NCBI GenBank assembly: GCA_039105265.1
Contig: JAPFFF010000004.1
Span: forward strand, 6,863,501-6,927,500
Reading direction: 5' to 3'
DNA from: Tritrichomonas musculus
Lineage: Eukaryota; Parabasalia; Tritrichomonadida; Tritrichomonadidae
Length of the DNA stretch: 64,000 bases
Shown here: piece after piece, positions 49,917 to 59,591 of the stretch
How positions within the stretch are numbered: position 1 is the stretch's first letter
Layout of the letters: each line of letters begins with the position of its first letter
Notes under the pieces: model-generated
Told to the model about the DNA's origin: nothing
Database searches by the model: none
What the model saw: the letters and a program-made list of their open reading frames with translations, nothing else
Position numbers and translations under genes: made by a program

Positions 49917-51447
49917 ATAACAAAAGTTTTTATCTATTCAATTTTATTTTCAAACTAAAAAAAGCGTTTATTTCACCTTTTTTTTGTTGAATATTTTACA
50001 ATCTTTGTTTTTGGTGAACAATTATTATCAACACACAGTTATACTCGGTAATGCAATTGTTTATACTGAACAAAATAATTTCATTCATATTTCACATTCA
50101 AATGATTTTAACTTTTTGATAATCAACTGAAATTTGAAATACAGAAATTAATAAGAATGCTTTTTGTAAAAATATCTCTTTATTTGAATGGCTGCTTGCT
50201 TCAGAACCAATTCAATGATCAAATAATCCCATCAACAAAAGAATTTATAATTTCTTAATGTTCAATTATTCTGGTTAATAATATGTTTGAATTTTATGAA
50301 ATGAGAATATTACAATGAAAAGCAATTATATTAAATTATATATCCATCAGCTTCCAATTTTACATCATGAAAAAGTAAAATATCATTTCAATATATTATC
50401 ATTAATATTTTAAATAAATATTAAAAAATTAAATCAAATAAACCCTACTGTAACCAACAAATGCTGATGAAAATTATTATTAGATATATGAAAAATTATT
50501 AATATTCAAAAAAATAATTGAAAATGGAATATGTTCTATATTAATTGATTCTGTCGTTTTTGACAGTATTTAAATGTATAATTCTATCTAAAAAGTATCT
50601 TCACAACTTTAGAGTAAGGTTTATTATGTTGCCGTTTTTTTTAAAATTTTGGAAATCTGAAATAAAAGTTATTTCTTCAAATTTTTTTCTTTTATTTTAG
50701 TAGTTTTTTAAAATAAAATTGTTTTATGGATTCAAAACAATCTTTTAAAATTCCTAAAAAAAGAAATATTGCTATAATAAATAAAAAAAGTTTTTTTATA
50801 TTTTTTCTTTATCCATTTATATAATTAAATATTAATAATACAAATTTATATTTATATTCTGTTTACTCTATGAGATAAATACAGAAATAATTTGTCATAA
50901 ACATTTTTTTTCTGAAGATTATATAATTAAAATAAAAACAAAATTGAATTAAATAAAAAAACAAATTTATTTTTTCAATAATTATGTCATAAACATACAA
51001 ACTTTTTTTTATATAAAAAGAATGATGATATTTATTATAATAAAATATCTTATAAATAAATAATTCTAGTTTTTTATACAATAATACAATTGTACTGTAA
51101 AAATTCATATGTAAAATAATTTAAAAGTGAAAAAACAAAAAACATATTAACAACCTTTTTTAGCACCAAAGATTTTGATGAATATTTTTCATCAATTCTT
51201 ATATAAATATAATAATTACCAATGAAAATACATATATTTATTCTATTTTAAAATTATATTAATACAAATAAAATTTTTATATTACATGTTTAACAAAATA
51301 TCGTTGTATATATTTGTTTAGGACAAAATAATTAAATTCAATAAATTATATTTATGGATTCAGAGCAATCGTTTATAATTTCTGAAAATTGAATGAGGAT
51401 AGAAAAAATATAAAAAAAAAAAAAAATGAAAAAAGAACATTTATATA
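49917..51447. other. Intergenic, AT-rich, no gene seen
   Basis: About 1.5 kb between divergent genes, with long A/T runs and no protein-like frame (the minus-strand frame at 50863-51108 is low-complexity). One ACTTTTTGA word lies near 50112. Confidence 0.55.
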
Positions 51448-51452
51448 TCATT
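51448..51452 (+). promoter_or_regulatory. Trichomonad initiator for the pseudokinase gene
   Basis: TCATT fits TCA(+1)YW, the A being 12 bases before ATG 51462. Confidence 0.6.
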
Positions 51453-51461
51453 TTTTAGTCC

Positions 51462-52415
51462 ATGTTTGATTTCGAGCTAGTTAAAGGAAATCTTACAAAG
51501 CAAGGATATGAATACAAACAATTCCTTGGCAGTAGTGGCTTTTCATGTGTCTTATTGTGCCAAAGTCAAAATCTAAAAAAAGATATTGCAGTAAAAAGGA
51601 TAATGAAGCACAGAATGACAGATGATGAATTCAATAGTCTTGTTTCTCTCAACCATCCTTATATTGCCAAATATTATGAATCTTTTGGCGATAGAACAGC
51701 TCAATATCTTGTAATGGAGTATTGTTCAAATGGAACTATTCAACAAAAAGGACGTCTTTCTTATGAAAAATTTATTTTTTATGCTAAACAAATGTTAGAA
51801 GCAATTGCATATTGCCACTCAAACAAAATTGCTCATAATTATATTTCACCACGTAATATCTTCATTGATAAATATGATAACATCAAAATTGCAGACTTTG
51901 AAATGGTTAAGAAAACAGAATTTAATCATAAATCAAATGAAAAATTCAATGAATTAATATTTCAGCCACCTGAAATGCTCTTAAGAGATGAATGTTGCCC
52001 TTTTAAGGCTGATATCTGGGCACTCGGTATCACATTCTTTTTTATGGCCACTGGAAATTATCCATTTCAAAGCGATGACATTGAAGAACTTAAGTTAAAG
52101 ATGCTTAAAAGAGAATTTAATTTTTTCAAATATAAGATTCATCCGAAAATACGATTCCTCATTAACAAAATGACAGCAATTAACCAATACAGTCGGTCAT
52201 CTGCAGAAGATTTACTCAAATTACCAATTTTTTCAACTAATTTTAGCAGATCATTAGTAACATTAGGTACTCAAAATTGTGGAAAAAAGTCGAAAATAAA
52301 ATTACAAAATCCTAATTTTATGATGAATTTTAAAAATAAAAGTCATCAAGTGTCAAATTATTCTCGAAAAAGAGTCACATTCAATTCCCAAATTGAATTC
52401 AATGAAACCATTTAA
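51462..52415 (+). CDS. Protein kinase-fold protein, probable pseudokinase (CAMK-like)
   Basis: 317 residues. Glycine loop LGSSGFSCV (22-30) and the ATP lysine K45 (IAVKR) are present. The catalytic loop reads HNYISPRN (125-132) where active kinases have HRDxKxxN, so the catalytic Asp is Tyr and the following Lys is Ser. The DFG motif is DFE (145-147). FQPPEM stands for APE, and DIWALGITFFFMATGNYPF for the F-helix. By wording it is closest to the CAMK/SNF1-like group expanded in trichomonads. With the catalytic Asp gone it most likely acts as a binding or scaffold protein. The C-terminal 50 residues are basic. Confidence 0.85.
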   Translation: MFDFELVKGNLTKQGYEYKQFLGSSGFSCVLLCQSQNLKKDIAVKRIMKHRMTDDEFNSLVSLNHPYIAKYYESFGDRTAQYLVMEYCSNGTIQQKGRLSYEKFIFYAKQMLEAIAYCHSNKIAHNYISPRNIFIDKYDNIKIADFEMVKKTEFNHKSNEKFNELIFQPPEMLLRDECCPFKADIWALGITFFFMATGNYPFQSDDIEELKLKMLKREFNFFKYKIHPKIRFLINKMTAINQYSRSSAEDLLKLPIFSTNFSRSLVTLGTQNCGKKSKIKLQNPNFMMNFKNKSHQVSNYSRKRVTFNSQIEFNETI

Positions 52416-52566
52416 TTGCATATTTTTATTTTATATTTTTGTATATTTTCTTATTATAATAAAGTAATTTTGATGAATTTTTTGAGCCTTTTTATTCCTA
52501 TTAATTTATTTTATATTGTATTGATGTTCGGACAAATATATACTCAATTATTATAATAATAATAAA

Positions 52567-55500
52567 ATGGAGCCAAAATTTAAATTAATTTTAAATAGCA
52601 AAGAATTTTTGATTCCATCCTGTTTCCCATCATTTAATGATGCTAATCCTCATATCTGTTCGACATTAATTTCAAAAGGCCAATACCGAGTCAAATCCAG
52701 CGTTTCTAGACTCGTATTTCAAGCATTTCTAAATCATTGGGTATACAACAAGAGACCAAATATTCTAATTGATAATATTGATCAATACGATTCACTCAGC
52801 CAAGAATTTGATCGAATGAAAGATCTAATCTGCATTTTCAAGAAATTACTTCCAAACACAAACTGTTCATATTTACGAAACAGGAACCAACAACTCAACC
52901 TAGAAAGAGAAACAAGCGTTTACAAGCTAAATAAAAAGAAAGAAAAATTTCACCTTATAATTGACCATTTATTTCAAAATAGCGGACTCGACTCTCATCA
53001 AAGATTTTTAGAGATCAAGTCAGATTTATTTGAAGCAGCTAAAAAAGAAAATGAAAAGATGGTTGACTTGTTAACTAAAAAAGAAATTAAACACGAAAGT
53101 GGCCTTTCATTTGCCTTAAATGAACATGACAAAACCGCCGGAGTATTCAAAATATTTCTATCAAAGAAGTCCTATTTTATTCCACGATCAGTTAATTATG
53201 AAAACGAGGAATACCTTGTCACAACAATTCATGAATCGGTCTTTCAAAAATCTGATGCACAGACGATCATTTTCGATTCAAATTCTGAATTAAAAACCAT
53301 TGAAAAATACGCATTTGGTTGCACTGAAATTGCTAGTATCACCATTCCACGTCATGTCAGGTCTATCGGCAAATCAGCTTTTTATTACAGCTCAGAATTG
53401 GAAGAAGTTATTTTCTCAGAAAATTCTGAACTTGAAATAATTGAATCATACGCTTTTCAGGGCACTGACATTCGGTTTCTTTCAATACCTTCAAGCATCC
53501 AAGTCTTTGGAAAGGAATGGTGCTATAACATATCAGATTTGACTAAAATTAAGATCCTTCCTTCTGATAAAGAAAACGTAATTTTGTATGATGAAAAATT
53601 TCTGATCGGCAAATCAATAAATTCAGAAGATTTTGATCGTCTGCTCTTTGCACAGCGATATATCGAAGAGGCTGAGATTCCATCCTTTGTTAAAATAATT
53701 GAAACATGTGCATTTGATAATTGTCAGAAGCTCCAAACGGTCACCTTCTCAAAAAGTTCACAACTTGAAAAAATTGAAAACGGAGCCTTTTCAGAAACCT
53801 CAATTCGGCATATCTCATTTCCAGACAGTCTCACAAAAATTGGCTTTAACTGCTTTTTTGACTGCACAAAGCTTCAATCAGCTGAATTCAGTGCGAATTC
53901 AAAAATCACATCTATCGGCGAAAACGCATTTTCGTATAATACAATGAAAAGTTTCTTGTGTAATCCAAATCCAGAAGAAGAGTACATGAATCACATGTAC
54001 GGCTTATCGGATTTTGATGATCCATTTAATGCCTTTGGGATGCCCTTTCAATTCAATCAAAATGAGCCATTAATTGGTCGACCAAATAGGGACAGAATTA
54101 GATTCCATAGAAATCATTTTGATTCGATTACAACCATTTCAATTCCATCTTGTATCGCTGATCTAAAAGGAGAATGGTGCGGCAACACTCCTTCTTTGAT
54201 TAGAATCAATATCATCAAGAATGAAACAGAAAACATTCGATTAATTGAGGGCAAAATGATCGTTGGAAAATCTGATCCTTCCAAGGATGTTTTCGACATC
54301 CTTCATTTTGCAGCCAGAGACATTGAAAATGCAGTCATTCCGTCATATATAAGAAAAATTGCGGCTTCTTCTTTTTCTGATTGCTATGACATTCAAAAAG
54401 TTGAATTTTCAGAGGACTCACAATTGGAAGTGATTGAAAGATTTGCATTCCATAAAACGGCAATTGAAAGCATCACAATTCCAGCTCATGTTGTAGAAAT
54501 TGCCGAGTATGCCTTTGATGAATGCACCAATCTTAAAAAGGTCAATTTTGCTCCGAATTCTGAATTGAGAATCATCGGAAAATATGCCTTTATGGAGTCA
54601 TCAATTGAAAAAATTTCAATTCCAGCAAATGTTGAAATAATTAAAGATGACTGGTGTTACGAAGCACAATCTCCGAAGAGCATTTGGGTTGATCCAGGCA
54701 ACAAAAATTTCAAATTTGTCGATGGTCAATTTTTGGTTGGAAAGTCAGCAAAATCAATTCAAAAATTTGACAAAATCTTCTTTGCACTTCGTGACATTAA
54801 AGACGCAACCATTCCATCCTTTATAACAAGCCTGTCTCCAAACGCTTTCAGAAAGTGCATGCAACTTAAAAAGGTCAATTTTGCTCCTGATTCTGAAATG
54901 ACAAAAATCGATGCCCGCGCGTTTTCAGATTCTGTGATTTCTGAAGTAACGATTCCTGCGAGTGTCACACGGATCGGCGAACATGCATTTTGTGATTGTT
55001 CTAGTCTTGAAACAGTCTGTTTTTCAGAAGGCTCAAAATTGAAAATAATTGAAAAAAATGCATTTCATAGCACTGCTATTAAAAAAGTTGTCATCCCTCA
55101 AAAAGTTGAGATAATTGAATTTGGCGCTTTTGGCCAATGTAAACAATTGGAAACCGTCGAATTTGAGAAGAATTCGTTATTGTATATTATTGGTCAATCT
55201 TCATTTTTCAACTCTCGAATTCAGTCCATTCTGATTCCTTCCTCGGTGACAAGAATTGAAGACAGCGCTTTTTTAGGATGTGACCAATTAACAACCGTTG
55301 AATTTCTGAATGATTCAAAACTGGTATTTATTGGAAGTAAAGCTTTTTCTGAAACTTCAATTGAGAGCATCACGATTCCGCCTCACGTTTTGACCATTGG
55401 TGAAAGAGCTTTTGCCAACTGTCTACAATTGAAATGCATTCAATTTTCTGAGTCTTCTCAATTACAAATAATTAATGATCAAGCATTCTATGATACTGCA

Positions 55501-56472
55501 ATTAAGAGCATTTTGATCCCGCCAACCGTTTTAGTAATTGGAAAAGCGGTTTTTGAACATTGCGTGTCTCTAAAAAACGTTGAATTTCCTGAAAATTCAA
55601 AACTAAAATTTGTCTCAAAATGTCCATTTAAGGATTCAAAAATTGAAAGCATTTCAATGCCTTCAAATTTCAGTTGTATTCAAAATGGAATTTTTACAGG
55701 GACACAATATTTGACTACTGTCAAATTACTGCCATGCAGCGAAAATAGCATCTTGCATTATGACGGCAACTTCATTTTGGGAAAGTCCGACGGTTGCAAT
55801 GAAAATTACGATATTCTTGTCTTTGCACGCCGAGATATAGAAGAATCACCTATTCCACCGTTTATTAGATACATTTCTACTTCTGCCTTTCAAATGTGCA
55901 CCGTTTTAGAAACGGTTGATTTATCAAAATTGAAAATAGAAAAATTGAATAAGAACACCTTCTCAAATAGTTCTATAAAAAGCATCACAATTTCAGCTGA
56001 AACGAAAATCATTGAACAAGATTGTTTCTCTGATTGTAATCAACTTGTTGCCGTTAACTTTGAACCTAATTCAAAATTGACCAAAATTGGAATTGGCGCT
56101 TTTTATAAAACTTCGATTGTTTCGATCTCAATTCCACCACACGTGAAAAAAATACCACAAAGTTGCTTTTACAAATGCACAAATTTGAGGAAGATTGAAT
56201 TCACTGAAGACTCTGAATTGTGCCAAATTGAATTCGAATCTTTGTATAAGACAAAAATCACATCTTTTTCAGTTCCACCAAATGTTTCTAATATCGACCG
56301 TGCTTTCATTAAATGTGATGAACTCAAAATAATAGAAATAAATGAAAAGTCTATAATTAAAGAAATTGATCTTTATTGTTTCGATAACTTTTTTCTTAAA
56401 GATATCATGGTTCCTCACAAGCTGATAAATGAAATTAATTTCAAAGAAGATCACCAAAAGCTCTTTTGGTGA
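52567..56472 (+). CDS. BspA-type leucine-rich repeat protein (1,301 aa)
   Basis: The first about 110 residues form a globular BTB-like region (LNSKEFLIPSCFPSF, VSRLVFQAFLNHWVYNKRPN) seen in trichomonad LRR proteins. From about 190 to the end run some 40 BspA/TpLRR units of 23 residues (SIGKSAFYYSSELEEVIFSE, then SITIPRHVR). Four times the array is broken by a roughly 50-residue non-LRR module with the phrases LVGKS and FARRDIE.a.IPSFI, near residues 330, 560, 725 and 1075. No signal peptide and no C-terminal membrane anchor, so it looks intracellular, unlike the surface BspA proteins. No frame break seen. Confidence 0.9.
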   Translation: MEPKFKLILNSKEFLIPSCFPSFNDANPHICSTLISKGQYRVKSSVSRLVFQAFLNHWVYNKRPNILIDNIDQYDSLSQEFDRMKDLICIFKKLLPNTNCSYLRNRNQQLNLERETSVYKLNKKKEKFHLIIDHLFQNSGLDSHQRFLEIKSDLFEAAKKENEKMVDLLTKKEIKHESGLSFALNEHDKTAGVFKIFLSKKSYFIPRSVNYENEEYLVTTIHESVFQKSDAQTIIFDSNSELKTIEKYAFGCTEIASITIPRHVRSIGKSAFYYSSELEEVIFSENSELEIIESYAFQGTDIRFLSIPSSIQVFGKEWCYNISDLTKIKILPSDKENVILYDEKFLIGKSINSEDFDRLLFAQRYIEEAEIPSFVKIIETCAFDNCQKLQTVTFSKSSQLEKIENGAFSETSIRHISFPDSLTKIGFNCFFDCTKLQSAEFSANSKITSIGENAFSYNTMKSFLCNPNPEEEYMNHMYGLSDFDDPFNAFGMPFQFNQNEPLIGRPNRDRIRFHRNHFDSITTISIPSCIADLKGEWCGNTPSLIRINIIKNETENIRLIEGKMIVGKSDPSKDVFDILHFAARDIENAVIPSYIRKIAASSFSDCYDIQKVEFSEDSQLEVIERFAFHKTAIESITIPAHVVEIAEYAFDECTNLKKVNFAPNSELRIIGKYAFMESSIEKISIPANVEIIKDDWCYEAQSPKSIWVDPGNKNFKFVDGQFLVGKSAKSIQKFDKIFFALRDIKDATIPSFITSLSPNAFRKCMQLKKVNFAPDSEMTKIDARAFSDSVISEVTIPASVTRIGEHAFCDCSSLETVCFSEGSKLKIIEKNAFHSTAIKKVVIPQKVEIIEFGAFGQCKQLETVEFEKNSLLYIIGQSSFFNSRIQSILIPSSVTRIEDSAFLGCDQLTTVEFLNDSKLVFIGSKAFSETSIESITIPPHVLTIGERAFANCLQLKCIQFSESSQLQIINDQAFYDTAIKSILIPPTVLVIGKAVFEHCVSLKNVEFPENSKLKFVSKCPFKDSKIESISMPSNFSCIQNGIFTGTQYLTTVKLLPCSENSILHYDGNFILGKSDGCNENYDILVFARRDIEESPIPPFIRYISTSAFQMCTVLETVDLSKLKIEKLNKNTFSNSSIKSITISAETKIIEQDCFSDCNQLVAVNFEPNSKLTKIGIGAFYKTSIVSISIPPHVKKIPQSCFYKCTNLRKIEFTEDSELCQIEFESLYKTKITSFSVPPNVSNIDRAFIKCDELKIIEINEKSIIKEIDLYCFDNFFLKDIMVPHKLINEINFKEDHQKLFW

Positions 56473-56682
56473 TTTGTTAAATTGACTTTTTATTTGCTTT
56501 TAATAATAACTGATAAAGGATTAATATTTTAAATAAAAAATTATTATTATCTAAATCAAAAAGTGCTACCCTTTTGAAAGCATATTTAATATTAAACGAA
56601 GTCTTTAAGAAAAAAAAAATGATAAAAACTACCTTTTGCATAATTTAGATTGTAATTATAAAGTAAGAAATGAAGTTTTTAT

Positions 56683-56716
<34 letters not shown>

Positions 56717-56873
56717 AAATCTAGTTTATGCATTCATTCCTTATAAAATGAAATAACTTCTCTAGAGTTATGTAAAACACTCAAAAAAGTTGTAAAACAT
56801 AGAATAAAGATAAATGACTTAGCCTTTTTTTTTTTTAAAAAATAAAGCAAATTTTTGTTTAAGTTAAGTTAAA
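56473..56873. other. Spacer between convergent genes with a large A/T hairpin
   Basis: Arms AAAAAAAAATGATAAAAACT (56611-56630) and AGTTTTTATCATTTTTTTTT (56674-56693) pair perfectly; the T run continues to 56715 (31 T). It lies between the ends of the LRR and PARP genes, so it may serve as a two-way 3'-end signal or be a foldback element. Confidence 0.7.
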
Positions 56874-58616
56874 TTAATGGTATTTTTCCATTTGATGAGA
56901 AAGAACTTCACTCAAAGTTGGCACTTTTGGAGGATTTTTCAAAGCATTGTAATCAATCAAATTATTATTATTTCTGAGACTTGCGTCATAACAAAACAAG
57001 ACTCTTGTAATACACGCAGAATCATCTCTTTGCGTATATTCCTGATAAGCAACTGGTCCGACCAATTCAGGAACGTTTGCATTTTCGACCAACGAAATGA
57101 CAATTATGTGTTTAGGCAGATTTGATTTTTTGTAAATATTTTCTGCCATCACGCAATACCCGTAAGAATAAAGGAAGCTGTCAGACATATAAATTCCATC
57201 TCCATAAATTGGACCTGCATGCAATTGGTAAATTGTATTTCCGAAGTCTTTCAAACCGGTGTGCAAAATACGATACCAACGTTCAGCACGCGAACCATGC
57301 CACAACCATTTCACACCATGAAGCTCTCTTTTACTACGAAAGATAAGTTCAGACTCAGGTGAAACTGAAGTAATTAAAAATTGTTTTGAGTTACTACCAA
57401 TTTGTACTTGCACTTTTTTAGGCAATGTAATGAGTTGTGCTTTATTCGCAAGAATGAAGAACCGAAGAATTTCATAATTATTCTCACCAATAAGTTCTTT
57501 CAAATCTCTATCAGTATTGCATCTGTTACAAATATCTTTCATCGATGGAAGTTTCTCAAAGAATGTTTTACTGAATTTGATTCCACTCGAGTTCGGCGAA
57601 GGTTCAAAAACAGGAGGGTTTCGAGGTGCAATGCAAGCAGCACCTGCCAAAACTATTAGAAAATCAGTTGCTAAAGGATCACGCTTGATTTCACCAATAA
57701 TGTTTGTTCCAACACCAAGATTCAAAAACGAATATTGACACTGTTCTTTGTCACAACAAGCAGGCTTTAAATGATAAACGCCCAATTTTTTACCGCAAAC
57801 ACAACAACAATCGCCCATATCAAAAAAGGCCTCACACAACTCAAGAATCAAATAAAAAAGTGGACAATCAGAATATTTCAATGGTATCGGAAAGTTTGTT
57901 TGCGGAAGAAGACCTGATATCAAGTAGTCTCGCGCTTTATTAACATCATAAGAACAGAACAAAAGTGCCTTTTTCGCCTGTTTTTCAGTAAAGCCTTCAT
58001 TTACAAGAGTTTCAATAGTGGATGCAATCTTTTCACTATCTGCTGTAACTTGCGGTGCTAGTACATAATTTTGACAACGATAATTGGCCGACGGTTTGTA
58101 CGTTGGACTGAAAAAGTTGCTGTATCGGTTTTTAATTAAAATGGAGCCTGGAAAGGTTTCATCATAGGTTGGATTGGTGATCTTGAAAAAGTAGGGCCTG
58201 CTTGAATATGGATTTTTAGAAGATAATTCAATTTTGCATTCGATTAAATATGGGGAATCATGAAAACCATTAACAACGCTAACTGATAAGGGGAGTATAC
58301 TGGTTGGAATTTTAAATAAAATAGTGTTTGCTCTAACTAACTCAAATTGAAAACCAATAAAAAAAGCTTTACATAAATTTATATTGTTTAAAATAAGAGT
58401 TGGATTCATATCATCATCGTCGTGATCTAATGATTCACTAACTTTAAAGCTAACAAAATCAGCTGATTGTTCTTCTTCATCGAATGGAATTTCTTGTTCT
58501 TCTTCATTGAATGGAATTTCTTGTTCTTCTTCATTAAATGGAATTTCTTGTTCTTCTTCATTAAATGGAATCTGCTCTTCGTTTTCAATTGGCCCAGTTT
58601 CATCAGGTTTCGACAT
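56874..58616 (-). CDS. PARP-family ADP-ribosyltransferase with UBA domain (PARP6/8-like)
   Basis: 580 residues. The N-terminus has four tandem copies of a 9-10-residue acidic unit (EIPFNEEEQ, residues 14-50). Residues 195-235 form a UBA-like domain (VNEGFTEKQAKKALLFCSYDVNKARDYL). A cysteine cluster at 270-293 (CCCVCGKK, CCDKEQC) probably binds zinc. The catalytic domain starts near 400: LWHGSRAERWYRIL with H440, YGDGIYMSDSFLYSYGY with Y476, and SACITRVLFCYD with a hydrophobic residue in place of the PARP1 glutamate. The H-Y-hydrophobic triad and wording point to the mono-ADP-ribosylating PARP6/8/16 group. It is divergent from the Sel1 gene, with 42 bp between starts. Confidence 0.9.
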   Translation of the reverse strand: MSKPDETGPIENEEQIPFNEEEQEIPFNEEEQEIPFNEEEQEIPFDEEEQSADFVSFKVSESLDHDDDDMNPTLILNNINLCKAFFIGFQFELVRANTILFKIPTSILPLSVSVVNGFHDSPYLIECKIELSSKNPYSSRPYFFKITNPTYDETFPGSILIKNRYSNFFSPTYKPSANYRCQNYVLAPQVTADSEKIASTIETLVNEGFTEKQAKKALLFCSYDVNKARDYLISGLLPQTNFPIPLKYSDCPLFYLILELCEAFFDMGDCCCVCGKKLGVYHLKPACCDKEQCQYSFLNLGVGTNIIGEIKRDPLATDFLIVLAGAACIAPRNPPVFEPSPNSSGIKFSKTFFEKLPSMKDICNRCNTDRDLKELIGENNYEILRFFILANKAQLITLPKKVQVQIGSNSKQFLITSVSPESELIFRSKRELHGVKWLWHGSRAERWYRILHTGLKDFGNTIYQLHAGPIYGDGIYMSDSFLYSYGYCVMAENIYKKSNLPKHIIVISLVENANVPELVGPVAYQEYTQRDDSACITRVLFCYDASLRNNNNLIDYNALKNPPKVPTLSEVLSHQMEKYH

Positions 58617-58658
58617 TTTCTATATAAAACTTTGACGTTTATTGAATTTATAAATTCA

Positions 58659-59591
58659 ATGAGCTGTAACAAAAATTCAATTAAAATTTTTATAAATTTT
58701 CAATTTTGCATCTATGACGAATTCATTAATTATGTAGAGTACATTGAAACACATGAAACAAAATTTCACAAAAGTAGAAGGATTGTTCAAATCAACAAAT
58801 CAATACAGAAAACAAATTTGAGTTCAAAATTATCACTTAATCAAAATGCATCCAAATTACTCACTCCTCGAGCTAGAATTCCTACTTCAATTCCAACAAA
58901 GCAGATTACGTCAAAATCAATAAATTTTCAATCAAATAATCATCAATTATCAGCTATTCAATCTAAACCAAAAGCTCCTCAATCAGTCATTTTGAAACCA
59001 AACTCTTCGCAACCTAGCTTTCCGTCTCTAAAAGAAAAGCCAAAAATTAATTATCCAAAAATGTGGAAAAATTTGTTAAATAAAAGGTGTCAGTTTTTAC
59101 TTCAACAAGCAGAGAATGATCCATTTGCTCAATTTGAAGTAGGTAGCTACATAATAGAAGGAAAAGAAAATTTCCCAAAAAGTACAGAAGTCGGAATTAT
59201 GCTACTTCAAAAATCAATCCAAGAAGGCTGCATAGACGCGGCTATTTATTATAGCAGAATGCTAATTGAAGGGAATATCATTTCACGAGATCTTTCAGAG
59301 GCATCAAAGATCCTTAAGAAATATTCATCAGACAGTAATTCGACAGTCATTCTATTATATGGCATGATAAAGAAAAAAAGCAAAGATTATCAGAAAGCAC
59401 ATTATTACATTAAAGAATCAGCCAAATTAGGTAACAGTGAAGCTATGTTTGAATATGGTAAGCTACTTTACCGTGGAAAAGGATGCGACCAAGATATAAA
59501 AGAGGCTATGAAGCACTTTGAACTGGCCAAAAAAATGGATGTAACAAAGCCGATAGTTTTATTAAGAATGAAAATTCCGATGATGAGATGA
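58659..59591 (+). pseudogene. N-terminal part of a Sel1-repeat protein, cut by a frameshift
   Basis: 310 residues from ATG 58659; the frame is open further up, but that part is antisense to the PARP repeat. About 130 residues of Ser/Asn/Lys-rich linker (PSLKEKPKINYPKMWKN at its end) precede Sel1-like units (FAQFEVGSYIIEGKENFPKS; EAMFEYGKLLYRGKGCDQDI). The protein sense continues into the next frame after the A7 run at 59529-59535: the following frame reads NGCNKADSFIKNENSDDEMN and then the 627-residue array. A one-base change at the homopolymer separates the two, so a sequencing slip, a recent mutation or programmed slippage are all possible. Confidence 0.8.

Noticed and set aside
58467-58658. 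Upstream extension of the Sel1 gene frame (FFFIEWNFLF repeats)
   Set aside because: It is the antisense of the EIPFNEEEQ repeat in the PARP gene; the first sensible ATG is at 58659.
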